Shown one piece after another: positions 23,220-32,101 of a stretch of DNA of 32,101 bases. This DNA is from Smittium culicis (lineage: Eukaryota; Kickxellomycota; Harpellomycetes; Harpellales; Legeriomycetaceae): contig LSSN01000295.1 in the NCBI GenBank assembly GCA_001970855.1, forward strand, positions 1-32,101. Reading direction: 5' to 3'. Both the position numbers and the translations under genes were made by a program. The notes under the pieces are model-generated. The model was not told the DNA's origin. It did not search any database and worked only from the letters and a program-made list of their open reading frames with translations. How positions within the stretch are numbered: position 1 is the first letter of the stretch; every line of letters begins with the position of its first letter.

Positions 23220-24350
23220 TGTAGGCATTCTAAACTGTTTAATAGGTTTCCGGATACCCAGAGATGGCATCTATTAAGGTATTCTGATTTTCTGTGGTGT
23301 CGTATTGAAGCTTTATATTCGGCAAACAGTAGTTCTAATATTTTAATTTGTAGTCCAGTATCTTCCATGCCTGATATTCTCTTAAAAACTTCACTAATAA
23401 AAAAATTTAATAAAATTGGTAAGGGAAAACGAGCTAATCGTAATCCAAAGAGATATTTGGAGGGTTCTGAGAATTTTTAACCGATCCTAAATGTGATTTT
23501 GAGTTTTTTGTGCGTCCTGATGATATTTTTTTAGCAATTTATCGCTGATATCGATTCAAAGGAGCTTGTATAAAAATGTTAAATTAATATTCATATAGTG
23601 TACCTTGCTATAGTCTATACCGTAGTTCGAATATTGTGAGTTTCTTACTTTTTGAAGCATCATTATTTTGTATAGAGCGGTGGCTTTGCCCGAAGGCTCT
23701 TGGTTTTTGTGAAATATATATATATATATTTTGCTAGAATATGATATTTCTTGTTGATTGTAGCAAGTTTTGTAGCCAAAATCTTTTTCATATGCTTGAT
23801 GAGTGTAGGGATCAGCGATAATCCGATAAAATTTTTTGAGATCCTTCATTTCACCCTTCTTGGGAACAGTCACTACCACACTTTTCATCATGAATTTCAG
23901 GATGTTTCCAGTCTCTCAAATTAATTAACGATTTAGATTTTTTTTTTCTAGATTAAATGTTGGCAATTTTTCGTCGATCGCCAATTTCTAGATATCTCAC
24001 TGAGATCATTCAGCTCCCTGATCCTTGTTACTTGGGGGTATAATTGAGAGCTGTGATGTTACCATGACTTTTGGGTGAGTTATTGAACTCTGAGAAGCAG
24101 TCAGAGTCACCATAAAGCATCAATTGCCGCACATATGGAGTACGGCTATTGGAAATTGTGTATTTTACTAGATCTCTAAAGTGAAGTTTCGATGTTAGTA
24201 GTTTTTTTTTTTTCGTTTTCAGTCACATAATTTTTTTTTTCAAGTTGTATACTGGGCCGCTGGAGACGCACTGGAAAGTGTTATTAGCGGACGATTTGAT
24301 ATAGTTCCTGAATTCATTGGGAGATGTTGTTAAGTAATTGATCGGTGATC
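23220..24350 (-). pseudogene. LINE reverse transcriptase, broken by stops and frameshifts
   Basis: Read on the minus strand, successive short frames line up with a non-LTR reverse transcriptase. NKDQGAE (24029-24009) stands where NKAPGPDG is expected and is followed by KLAID. SVVVTVPKKGEMKDLKKFYR (about 23883-23824) matches the VVVPVPKKGD...NYR block. After a frame change comes SLIPTLIKHMKKILATKLA (from 23818). ATALYKI and then GIDYSK (Asp codon at 23615-23613) form motif A. FGLRLARFPLPILLNFFIS (about 23450-23390) is the degraded GLRQGCPLSPILF motif B. LLFAEYK (23329-23312) stands for FADD, so the catalytic Asp pair is lost. NTLIDAIS then precedes an NAYKRV remnant of the VNxxKC block. At least five stops and three frame changes lie in this span. 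It cannot make a working enzyme. Confidence 0.88.
23714..23729. repeat. TA dinucleotide microsatellite inside the RT fossil
   Basis: Eight alternating AT units interrupt the reverse transcriptase fossil between the HILA and ATALY blocks, where an EQAGF-type sequence is usual in these enzymes. It probably expanded after the element died. Confidence 0.8.
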
Positions 24351-26183
24351 ATTATCAGATTTTTGTTGAGTGCAGTTTAATCACCTGCTCGAATTGACGT
24401 ATTTACGATTTATTATAAATTGGAGTAATTTTTTACTGGTATGTTTTTATTTGAAATTTTTTTCAAATATTTTTTATGTGTTTTATTTATTTATTATTTA
24501 TTATTTTCCAGTTTGTTCTTGGATAGTACTTCTTTTACATTATAAAATTAACAGAGTTTCCTGAATCAATTATTCAAGATTTAATTGCTAAAGAGCTTTT
24601 TTATTTTTATTTTTCGAGATTGAGCATTTTTTGTTAGTATTAATCAATACTCTAGATTTTTTGTTTCGGATGTAATTTTATATGGGTTGTCTACGTAACA
24701 GTAGCTTCGATCTGGTATTAATATCTTTCTATTTTCACTATAAACTTCTTGGTGAGAATTCCCGTACTTTTTGTAGTAGATTAACACATAATATAAGTGA
24801 TTGTTTTCGCAATGTGTATTCTGCACTTATTTTGAAAGCAATTTGTGGAATATGTTGTGCAATCTTATCAGTTCCTATTGAACTTTTCGTTTGAGTATCT
24901 CTGGAGAATGCTACTATATTTACGATTCAAAATATTGAACTGATTGACTGAACAGGAGAGTGGTAATATTTCTAAAGAAACTACATTCATGGTGCAAGTT
25001 GTTTATTTAAATATTATCATTAGTTATTATACTTTGACGGTCATCCCTTAAATTTAATTAAAGGATTCTGGAAACATGAGGAGAACGAGTGAATTTGATG
25101 CGTTAATGTTGATACTTTATATAGATTCATCAATCATCCCAAGCTGATTTAAGCAGGATTATCTATCAAATGCTTTAATCTATGATGTGTACGTAGCCAC
25201 TGTTTTTTTTTTTTTTGATTCGCAATAACAATTTAGGTTAAGCCTTCTAACTCAGGATCCATCTTCTTTGGTGGATCTGAATAGTCAATTTTTATCTTTA
25301 TGATGGAAAATTCTTTGATTGTGAATGATAGTAAATCTAACAACTCATAACAAAAAAAAAATTCAAACCGGAGTAATAGCGAATATTGCGGTAAATGTGA
25401 ATCTTTTAGAGTTCACAAAAAGTATTTCTGTTTATTTAAGGAGAGTAAATATCTTTCATGGTCACATTGAAATAAAATTTGGCGAATTTTTCGTCAAAAA
25501 AATATTATTAATAAACCATTTTAACCAAATTTTGTATCTTTAAATAGATTATCCGAAAATTTTTGCAAGTGCTGTCGAGGTATTTGATATTCCCGATTTC
25601 TTAAAAGATTTATTTAGAAACTCTTTGTAGCTTATAATCTTTTCGGGCTTTCATGTGAAGTATGAATTTATATTGGGTAAGTGCTATGCTTGAATATTTC
25701 TATTTTTCGGTTTGATTAATTGTAAAAGTATCGTCAGATTTTGGAAATGAGGTTGGGAGGGAAGGGTGGTGTGTGTTTAAATTATAGTGATATCAGTGGT
25801 AACTAAGCGATAGATGCTGTTAGGCCTCTTAGATTAATATATTATAACGATAAATTTAAATAATAAAACTAACTAAAATATGATATGTATTATTAAAGGA
25901 ATGTCGAGAAATTATCAATCTTTGCTTTTTTCATTTCAATGGAGGTGAAATAATAATAAAATGCATTTGTTACTGTACACATATTGTAATATAATAATAG
26001 TATACATTTACAAATTTTATTGCGCTATTTTTTGCAATCACATCGCACGAAAGCTATAAATTGGTTCACCAAGAGCAAAATGGCTTATAAAGTATAATCC
26101 CTAGAATCTATCGATATGAATCTATATAAAAAATGGTAATGTAATGCAAATTTAATTTTTGGAGATTAGAAAATGTCAAGGCA

Positions 26184-26215
26184 CCATTTGAAAAGTCATT
26201 TTAATTTTCAAATGG
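26184..26215. repeat. Perfect inverted repeat, arms CCATTTGAAAA / TTTTCAAATGG
   Basis: Eleven-base arms with no mismatch flank a 10-base loop. The CATTTGAAA core recurs in the hairpin at 28931-28955 on the other side of the neighbouring PQ-loop gene. Confidence 0.9.
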
Positions 26216-26721
26216 CCGTCCTAATTCATCTTGTTCCCCTGAAGAACAATAAGTATAACTATGAATTATATATATTCCAAGTCATGTTTTTCGGATACGT
26301 TTTATAGTTTTTAATTTCTATGATTAGTATTGACAAGTAAGGTGCAAATGACAAGAATTTATAGTGCACTCATAAAATGTAAACTAGAATTAGACTTAAA
26401 ATATCTCACTAACTACTTTTTAAAATATTAAAAATGATAAAGATAGTGAAAAAAAAAATTGGAATATAGAAATTTTTATTAAGTAGGTGGAGGATAGGCA
26501 GTTTAAGCATGTGACGATGAGCGTGAAGCATGGTTTAAGAAGATGTGATATCACAAACAAGCATTATCTTTAACATTTTAACTCTTTCATGGGAGGTAGA
26601 TTATTTTTAATCCTGCAAATCTAGCCAACTGAGTTCAACTAAAATAATATAATTCCAAGATTTTACACGATATTGATATATTGAATCATATTAGTAAATA
26701 ATTAATGTGCTTATAAACAAT

Positions 26722-26763
26722 AAACGAATTAATAAATTCCTTTTTTTAAGAGTGTTGGACGAG
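26722..26763 (+). repeat. Dispersed short repeat, copy 2
   Basis: Similar to 15230-15272 in the same orientation, ending in the identical GTTGGACGAG. Between the two copies lies the whole desert plus the LINE tract. Confidence 0.5.
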
Positions 26764-26858
26764 AAAAAGTTAAAGATCAGCCAATATTTAATATGAGAAC
26801 GAATAGAGAATAAATTCAGGTGTATCAGCTTGGGGGGGCTTAATTTTTTCTAGTTTTC

Positions 26859-26864
26859 TTTATT
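26859..26864 (-). terminator. Poly(A) signal candidate (AATAAA) of PQ-loop gene A
   Basis: The minus strand reads AATAAA 28-33 bases after the stop codon of the PQ-loop gene, a usual distance for a 3'-end signal. The hexamer is common by chance in AT-rich DNA, so position is the main support. Confidence 0.35.
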
Positions 26865-26891
26865 GATAATGAATATTGTTCTATTTACATT

Positions 26892-27896
26892 TTATCTATA
26901 GATGTAAAACTGATAAAAGATAATAATGTCTAAAAATGGGGATACGGCAGAGCCAAGTATCCAAGGTAAAGCAGGGATTATATGATCCAGCTCGGTTGAT
27001 TCGGCGAAGAAGGATATTATGTATGCGATGTTTGAAGCGAGTGTTAGCGCAAACATGATTATTGATAGGCCTTCAACGGATTTAGTTTTGTAGTTTTGCA
27101 TTATTTGAGGAACTCTTGAAAAGGCGTAAAGTAATGCGCTAAGGTAGCCAAACAGTTGAGGCCAAAAACTAAGTTCATAATCGTTTGTGAATGTCTGGAT
27201 GTCGAATTATTTCAGGAGGTAAAAAAAAAAAGTAATTGTTAGTTAGGGTAAATTTATCGTATGGGGACAATAAAGAGTAAATGGAAAAAAGTAGATCAAT
27301 AATGTCTTAAATATGTAAAAAATAAATACCATATCTATTCCCACAGAGTAGAAATAAAAGACTACGATCATTGCAAATATAACAGATGTTTTGAAAAGTA
27401 GAGTATTGATTCTTTTTGACATGGAATGAGTGGCAGGAGACGGAATAGAATTAGAGCTTCCAGAATCAGTTGCTTGCACAGCACCGTATGAAGTGGTGGT
27501 AGAGTTGATATTTGAGGAGCTATTATCGTTGGGTGCAATGAGCTGTTGACTTTGGGCTATTGTTTCTTCGGAGTCCGATTGTAAAAGTTTTCCATCCTTA
27601 TAATAAAAGCGATAGTAGTATGTTTGGGTTATGATAATAATATCAGTCAATAAAAAGTATAAAGCTTGGACGATCGCAGTGAAAATAATTCCTTGCATAA
27701 CTGAACCAGCAAAATTCAACAAGTCGGCAACCACCCAAATCCAAAGCATAATCATTGAGACAGAATCGCCGCTCTTGTTTACATAGTTTTCATATACTTG
27801 AGGGATGGTTACAATAGCAGAAAAGAGTAATGATAGATATCCAAAAAATTGGGATATAACATGTCTAATAGGAGATGTGGTAGTAATAAATATCAT
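26892..27896 (-). CDS. PQ-loop repeat transporter A (YPQ/PQLC2 type)
   Basis: Exon 1 is 27896-27330 (189 codons) and exon 2 is 27194-26892, joined by a 135-bp phase-0 intron (GTATTT...CCAG): 289 residues. Two PQ-loop repeats are clear. The first has IVTIPQVYENYVNKSGDSVS (P32-Q33) and the second SRVPQIMQNYKTKSVEGLS (P218-Q219), each followed by a hydrophobic span. The first half reads on into LWIWVVADLLNFAGSVMQG, matching the LWLAGDxxNxxGAVxQ block of yeast YPQ proteins and human PQLC2. About seven membrane spans are expected. The family includes vacuolar/lysosomal exporters of cationic amino acids; substrate and location here are inferred. The central cytosolic loop (about 105-155) is Ser/Asn-rich and holds TTSYGAV. 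The start Met leads directly into the first span, as in the family. A paralogue lies 2.7 kb upstream. Confidence 0.9.
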
Positions 27897-28457
27897 TGTA
27901 GGTATAGATAAAGATAGAAAGGAGTGTCGAATGTATTTGATTATATCTAGAATGGATAGATCAAGAGTATTTATAATATATTAGTACAATAGTTAAGAGG
28001 TTGGAGGTACAACAGGAAAAAATTAAATCTAGTATGTAAAAGGTTGCTTATAAAAAAAGGTATGTATCAAGAATAGTAGGAATTTATGTATTGGGGGGAG
28101 GGGGGTTGAATGCTTTGTGAGGAAATAGTTCGAAAAGGGAGTGTAGTCTCGCTTAATCAAGGGAGTCACCAAAAGATCACACAATTTCAAGAAAATAGGA
28201 GTGAAATATAAAAATATAAAAATTTTTTATTATTAGTGCGCCAAAATGCAGTTTGGCTTGAATTTATACAATGTAGCTTTTTTAGCTCCTCATTTTTTGG
28301 CTGGTATTTATTAGGTCAAAAATGGCTGCACATTTGAAGCAAATGAGGGCAGAAATAAATAGTGACAATTAACAGAAACGAAGTATTTTAGTGAGTAATT
28401 ATTAAGATTACATTTAATACTAAACTTTATTTCAATTATGCAAAAAAAAAAGCCGAT

Positions 28458-28470
28458 TTGTAAATTACAA
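28458..28470. repeat. Small hairpin TTGTAA-a-TTACAA
   Basis: Six-base perfect arms around one base. Short enough to be chance, but part of a cluster between 28330 and 28960. Confidence 0.5.
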
Positions 28471-28616
28471 GCCAATATAGAAAGCGAGTCTGGCTATAAT
28501 CCAAAAGAGAGGAAATTCATACGCCAATGATTTTAGTCAATTCCGCAACAGGAAATAGAGTACTGTAAAAAAACGGAAGATGAGTCGGTATTTAATGCTC
28601 GACTTTAATTCCCAGG

Positions 28617-28632
28617 CCCTGTATTGGCAGGG
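28617..28632. repeat. Small GC-rich hairpin CCCTG / CAGGG
   Basis: Five-base perfect arms around a six-base loop, notable for its G+C content in an AT-rich spacer. Confidence 0.5.
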
Positions 28633-28752
28633 AGAAACAGCAAAATATTTACATTTGCAAATACTTAATACTATATTCTAATAAAAAGCGATTTCAGTGG
28701 CAATGTTATTAAGCTTGAAACATTATTTCCAGATTTTGGCTTTGTAGCTCCT

Positions 28753-28773
28753 TGATTGTACAAAAAACAATCA
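28753..28773. repeat. Hairpin TGATTGT / ACAATCA
   Basis: Seven-base perfect arms around a seven-base loop, within the hairpin cluster of the spacer. Confidence 0.6.
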
Positions 28774-28930
28774 TCCAGCCAATTTCGGTCTTAATTTGAG
28801 GCCTTTTATCAAGCCTATCAAGAGTAAAAGCTGATTAAAGTAAACAAAGCTTCCCCCTTAGTGATTAATTTTTTAGCAATCCCTCACATCGAAATTTAAT
28901 TAACAATGAATTTGCTTTTTTCGCGATTGA

Positions 28931-28955
28931 GTTTCAAATGCCCAGCATTTGAAAC
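28931..28955. repeat. Perfect inverted repeat, arms GTTTCAAATGC / GCATTTGAAAC
   Basis: Eleven-base arms with no mismatch and a three-base loop (CCA), a compact cruciform or hairpin. It shares the CATTTGAAA core with the hairpin at 26184-26215. Confidence 0.95.
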
Positions 28956-29421
28956 CTATATCGGTAAATATAACATTTGTTAAGCTAAATAGGGCATGGT
29001 AATTTGGATAGTAGCCCAGTTTCTGCCTTGATGTCATTTAAAGACCTGGCTGACTAATCTCCAATGCTTCCATATATTCAGCGACATTTCTACCAATTTA
29101 GCAATCGCACCACCAACCAATCATTTATACCATAACAATTCTATACTGAAAGAAATTCATTTTGCTTACTTGCTTCTAAATAATAAAGCGATTAAATAAA
29201 ATAACACTCCTGTTTTATTCGATAGAGTCATTTCTTTCAATTAAAATAGTTAGAGTCACCTGAGCAAACGCATTTGATTCTTCGAATTATGAAAACAATC
29301 AAAGCATCCACGACTAACAATTAAATAAATAGCAAATACAAGTACAAACGCACTAGAAAACAATAGCTTTCTTACATGCATAATAAATTATGGTTTAAAT
29401 ATATTTTTAACCAACATAGTC

Positions 29422-29442
29422 TTTATTTATTTATTTATTTAT
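29422..29442. repeat. TTTA tetranucleotide microsatellite
   Basis: Five copies of TTTA. Ordinary slippage repeat in the spacer. Confidence 0.85.
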
Positions 29443-30614
29443 CTATGTGTCTAGCTACCCATTTTTCAGCTCACACAGTGAATTTCATTTAAATTAAACC
29501 AAAGATTCCATGCAGTATACACCAGAATTTTTCTTAGATTATTAAGGAAAAATTTCAAACATTAATCCAGGATAATACAATCTATTTTCTAGATTATAGA
29601 AATCGATTATATATGCAATTTTTACCATATCATATATATTCAAATTAAAAAATATCAACTAGAAAAATTTTAAAGAATTATATATTTATTTGACTGTTCT
29701 ATTAAAAGAGCTAATTAAAACTCAATTATCACTCTTACTAATATTATATCAAATTATTTCTAAAGCTTCAAACAACTTTAGTATAATGATCTTGTAATTT
29801 TTTTTTTCTGTGGGATAATAGAGATTATAAGCTGTACATTTTTAGATGCACTAGCAACATATCCTGCTATTTATACTTAATAATGGCATAAATAAATACA
29901 TACTTTTTCCAATTTGACTAAATAATAATTTAATTTTTTAGTCCATTAGATATTATACACTAATTGAATTTAAGCCCCAAATAAATTTTGAAGTGAAGGA
30001 AAGATATGAATGAAAATGGTCCGCTCTTCAAAAGAATCTCCCATATATATAACGAATATATAACCATTGAAAATCCAATCATTTCTGTTACAATAACGCC
30101 AATTCAGTTAAAATAAATCCATAAACTTTTTTTTATGCAAGTACTCAATCAGTTACATTTTTTTATTAATATAAAGTATCTAAAGTATATCTATTTATTT
30201 ATCATAAGGCATTTTATATTGATTCTGCCAATTCAAAAATGATAAATTTCTTTCTAAAACATATGTTGATAATGATGAAAATTATCAACCACACATATGC
30301 TATTAATCGACGAAATAATGATACAGAATGGTAGTGGAGTTTTAACATTATTACCCACACTAGTAGGTTAATATTCTAAAATTTTAGTACTTGTGCTTAA
30401 TTAAAGGTCCTGGAAATTTCCCTCATTTATAAAAAAAGAAATAATATTTAGATTGTATCTGAATGAATTAATATCTGAATAAAATTATTACCTCTATAAA
30501 ATGGATATAATTAAAATAGTAAATATATTCACTAAATATATAAATCTATAAATCTAATTGCAACAAATACGTGTAAGCATATAAATAAATGTGATTATAA
30601 ATCCAATGATCTAA

Positions 30615-31646
30615 TCATAGCCTCTTGCTGTATTTGAAAAATTGGTAGCAAATAAATAAGTCCAAGAACGGCGAGAATATTGAACACAATATCCATGAAA
30701 GAGATGGTATAATATGCGACAGCTCGCCCGATTCTGCAAAAAACGATAAAGTAAAGGCATTGTTAGATACTATTGAGAATATAAACATTTTCATTGATAG
30801 TCCATCGCAAGATTTGGCCTTCTTGTTTCTCAATATTTGTGGAAGTCTTGATCCAAGGTACAAAATCAAACTGGCATATCCAAATACCTGTGGCCAAAGA
30901 TCCAAGTCACCAACCGATTCGATTATCTAATTTAGGATAAAAATAGACGTTTTATAAAAGCTGATACGATAAAATACTTTTTTTTTATATCTTTAAAACT
31001 ATATATCCAATTTAGATTTTCAGCTTACGTCGTTTGGGTTTGCGCTTAAAAGGCTATGTAACAACAAATATAACGAAACCACAGGAACCGCCAATGATGT
31101 AATCGTAATAATGAAAAGTTGTTTACGGTCGTTATATCTACGGTCCTTAAAGTCATCAAAAATTACTTCACAAGAATCAGAATCTTCAATTGCACCGTAT
31201 GATAAGGTGTCGCTATCTTTGTAAATAATAACTTCTTCTTCGGGAAAAAAGTCAATGTTTGAAAAATTTGTAAAAGATTGTGATATATGTAAAGAAACGC
31301 TGCTAATACTAATTCCATTAATTCGAGATGATATTTTGACCCCATCTTCGTAATATATTTTATAGTAATATGCCTGTACAGTTATGATTATATCCGTGAT
31401 GAGGTAGTATAGAGCCTGTAGAATCGCTGTAAATATGATGTTCTGCATTACCGACCCCACAAAGTTAAGCATATCTGCAGCAAGCCATATCCACAACATC
31501 GCTATAGACAAAGAGTCGCCATTCTTGTTTTTGTAATTTTTAATTATTTGAGGAAAGTTTATTATCGCTGACGTGAAAATAGACACATACCCAAAAAATA
31601 CTGACAAAGCGTGCCTGTTTGTCGCAGCATATATCAGGCCTACCAT
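30615..31646 (-). CDS. PQ-loop repeat transporter B (YPQ/PQLC2 type)
   Basis: Exon 1 is 31646-31029 (206 codons) and exon 2 is 30926-30615, joined by a 102-bp phase-0 intron (GTAAGC...TTAG): 309 residues. The first PQ-loop has IINFPQIIKNYKNKNGDSLS (P32-Q33, the same residue numbers as gene A) and the second SRLPQILRNKKAKSCDGLS (P235-Q236). LWIWLAADMLNFVGSVMQ follows the first repeat. Both genes have FFGY at residues 17-20, WPQ(L/V)FGY starting the second half, and an intron falling ten residues before that Trp, so they are duplicates of one another. The central loop is acidic (FPEEEVIIYKDSDTLSYGAI), unlike the Ser/Asn-rich loop of gene A, except for the shared SYGA(V/I) motif. A vacuolar or lysosomal amino-acid transporter is likely by family; a different trafficking or substrate from gene A is possible. 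Confidence 0.9.
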
Positions 31647-32079
31647 CCCTCTATTTGTTTTACTGTAATCTTTAGTATGTAAATCGAGTTTAAAGATAAT
31701 ACCACAGTAATTAATTAATCGTATAATTCAATTTTAGTTTCTTTGGAAGAGAGTTGTTGCTTGGAAAATTTCTTTTCTTCTAGCTAAAAATTCGTTTTTA
31801 ATAAAATAATAAATATATGATATACACAAAATTAATCTTTTCTGACCTTTTCTATTTTTTTTTTATCAAAACAAAAATGATATTTTTATTTTCAAGACAT
31901 TGGTTTTATACAAGCATTATAAATGATTTCTGTCAAGCGGTAGAAAACATTGCTGCTAATGAGCATTACTTTGAAATAAAATATACTATAACTTACTGTA
32001 TTCATTTATTCGCTTACGTTCGTTTTTTTACAGTAAAGCTATTTTTTTTTTTTTATGGTCAATCACAAGGTACACTTAC
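31647..32079. other. Upstream region of PQ-loop gene B
   Basis: About 430 bp of AT-rich sequence. It should hold the promoter of gene B and perhaps the 3' end of the next minus-strand gene. No clear TATA box at a usual distance. Confidence 0.4.
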
Positions 32080-32101
32080 CGCGTATCAAATGCTTAAATT
32101 G
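32080..32101 (-). CDS. Possible exon end of a further minus-strand gene (partial)
   Basis: The minus strand reads ...ATACGCG followed by GTAAGTG, a full consensus 5' splice site, after a relatively GC-rich stretch at the very edge. A possible acceptor (AATAG, ending at 32039) would lead to a short terminal exon with a stop within about 35 bases. Only 22 bases of the putative exon are visible, so product and frame cannot be stated. Confidence 0.25.

Larger units (their letters stand above)
22500..25700 (-). mobile_element. Decayed LINE-type (non-LTR) retrotransposon tract
   Basis: This stretch has visibly higher G+C than its flanks and contains the recognisable reverse transcriptase fossil at 23220-24350 on the minus strand. 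The sequence from 24400 to about 25700, upstream in element orientation, would be the endonuclease part. A fragment near 24740 (SENRKILIPDRSY) resembles the linker that follows the endonuclease in such elements, but I cannot confirm the endonuclease itself. The 3' part (22500-23200) is too decayed to assign. No poly(A) tail, target-site duplication or intact frame was found, so both limits are set by composition. Confidence 0.5.
25701..26891. other. Intergenic region between LINE tract and first PQ-loop gene
   Basis: About 1.2 kb without a gene. It contains a perfect 11-bp hairpin (26184-26215), a small TTGGTtcACCAA hairpin (26061-26072), copy 2 of the dispersed repeat (26722-26763) and a poly(A)-signal-like hexamer for the PQ-loop gene (26859-26864). 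Confidence 0.5.
27897..30614. other. Spacer between the two PQ-loop paralogues
   Basis: About 2.7 kb without a supportable gene. It must contain the promoter of gene A and the 3' flank of gene B. The part from 28230 to 29050 is less AT-rich and carries several short perfect hairpins and recurring CATTTG/CAAATG strings, suggesting an old repeat element. A GCGCCAAAA string at 28238-28246 is an isolated E2F-like match. The part from 29400 on is plain AT-rich sequence with a TTTA microsatellite. Confidence 0.5.

Noticed and set aside
24370..24894. Plus-strand frames of 64-70 codons, hydrophobic
   Set aside because: Antisense to the LINE remnant, low complexity and without splice or start support.
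28093..28105. G-quadruplex candidate (six G, A, six G)
   Set aside because: Only two G tracts are present; four separated tracts are needed for a stable three-quartet structure.

Overview
This is a draft-assembly window (one 482-base run of N) from an AT-rich eukaryote with spliced genes. Introns are short (about 80-172 bp) with GT...AG ends. The protein types (PITH domain, YPQ-type PQ-loop transporters, a CENP-B/pogo-type DDE protein) and the low-GC, intron-bearing layout fit an early-diverging fungus; a Harpellales-like gut fungus is my best guess. That placement is inference: no rRNA or tRNA gene is present to anchor it.

Every gene I can support reads on the minus strand. From left to right: the 5' three exons of a PITHD1-like gene, cut by the left edge (1-826); a gene for a CENP-B/pogo-like DDE protein with a degraded catalytic triad (2064-5737); a very large gene for a disordered Q/S/N-rich protein with an in-frame 30-bp minisatellite of about 60 decapeptide copies (5853-14739); a gene desert of about 7.4 kb (14740-22100); a decayed LINE-type retrotransposon whose reverse transcriptase is still recognisable through many stops and frameshifts (about 22.5-25.7 kb); two paralogous PQ-loop transporter genes, each with two exons and the same intron position (26892-27896 and 30615-31646), separated by 2.7 kb of hairpin-bearing spacer; and, at the right edge, a possible exon of a further minus-strand gene.

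The most interesting part is 2-14.7 kb. The 'stop' of the giant gene is preceded by a good 5' splice site, and the DDE gene's first exon is preceded by a CTAG acceptor. Joining them by a 130-bp intron keeps the frame exactly. The two genes may therefore be one gene of about 4,117 codons: a long disordered nuclear-looking protein with a decapeptide array, ending in a domesticated, probably catalytically dead pogo transposase domain and a textbook SUMO-interacting motif. An E2F-like site (TTTCGCGCCAA) lies about 110 bp upstream of the giant gene's ATG. I do not recognise a published counterpart of this architecture. It is the best candidate here for an undescribed protein system.

The two PQ-loop genes are local duplicates that probably encode vacuolar/lysosomal cationic amino-acid transporters. 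The PITH gene is an ordinary housekeeping-type gene with no evident functional link to its neighbours.
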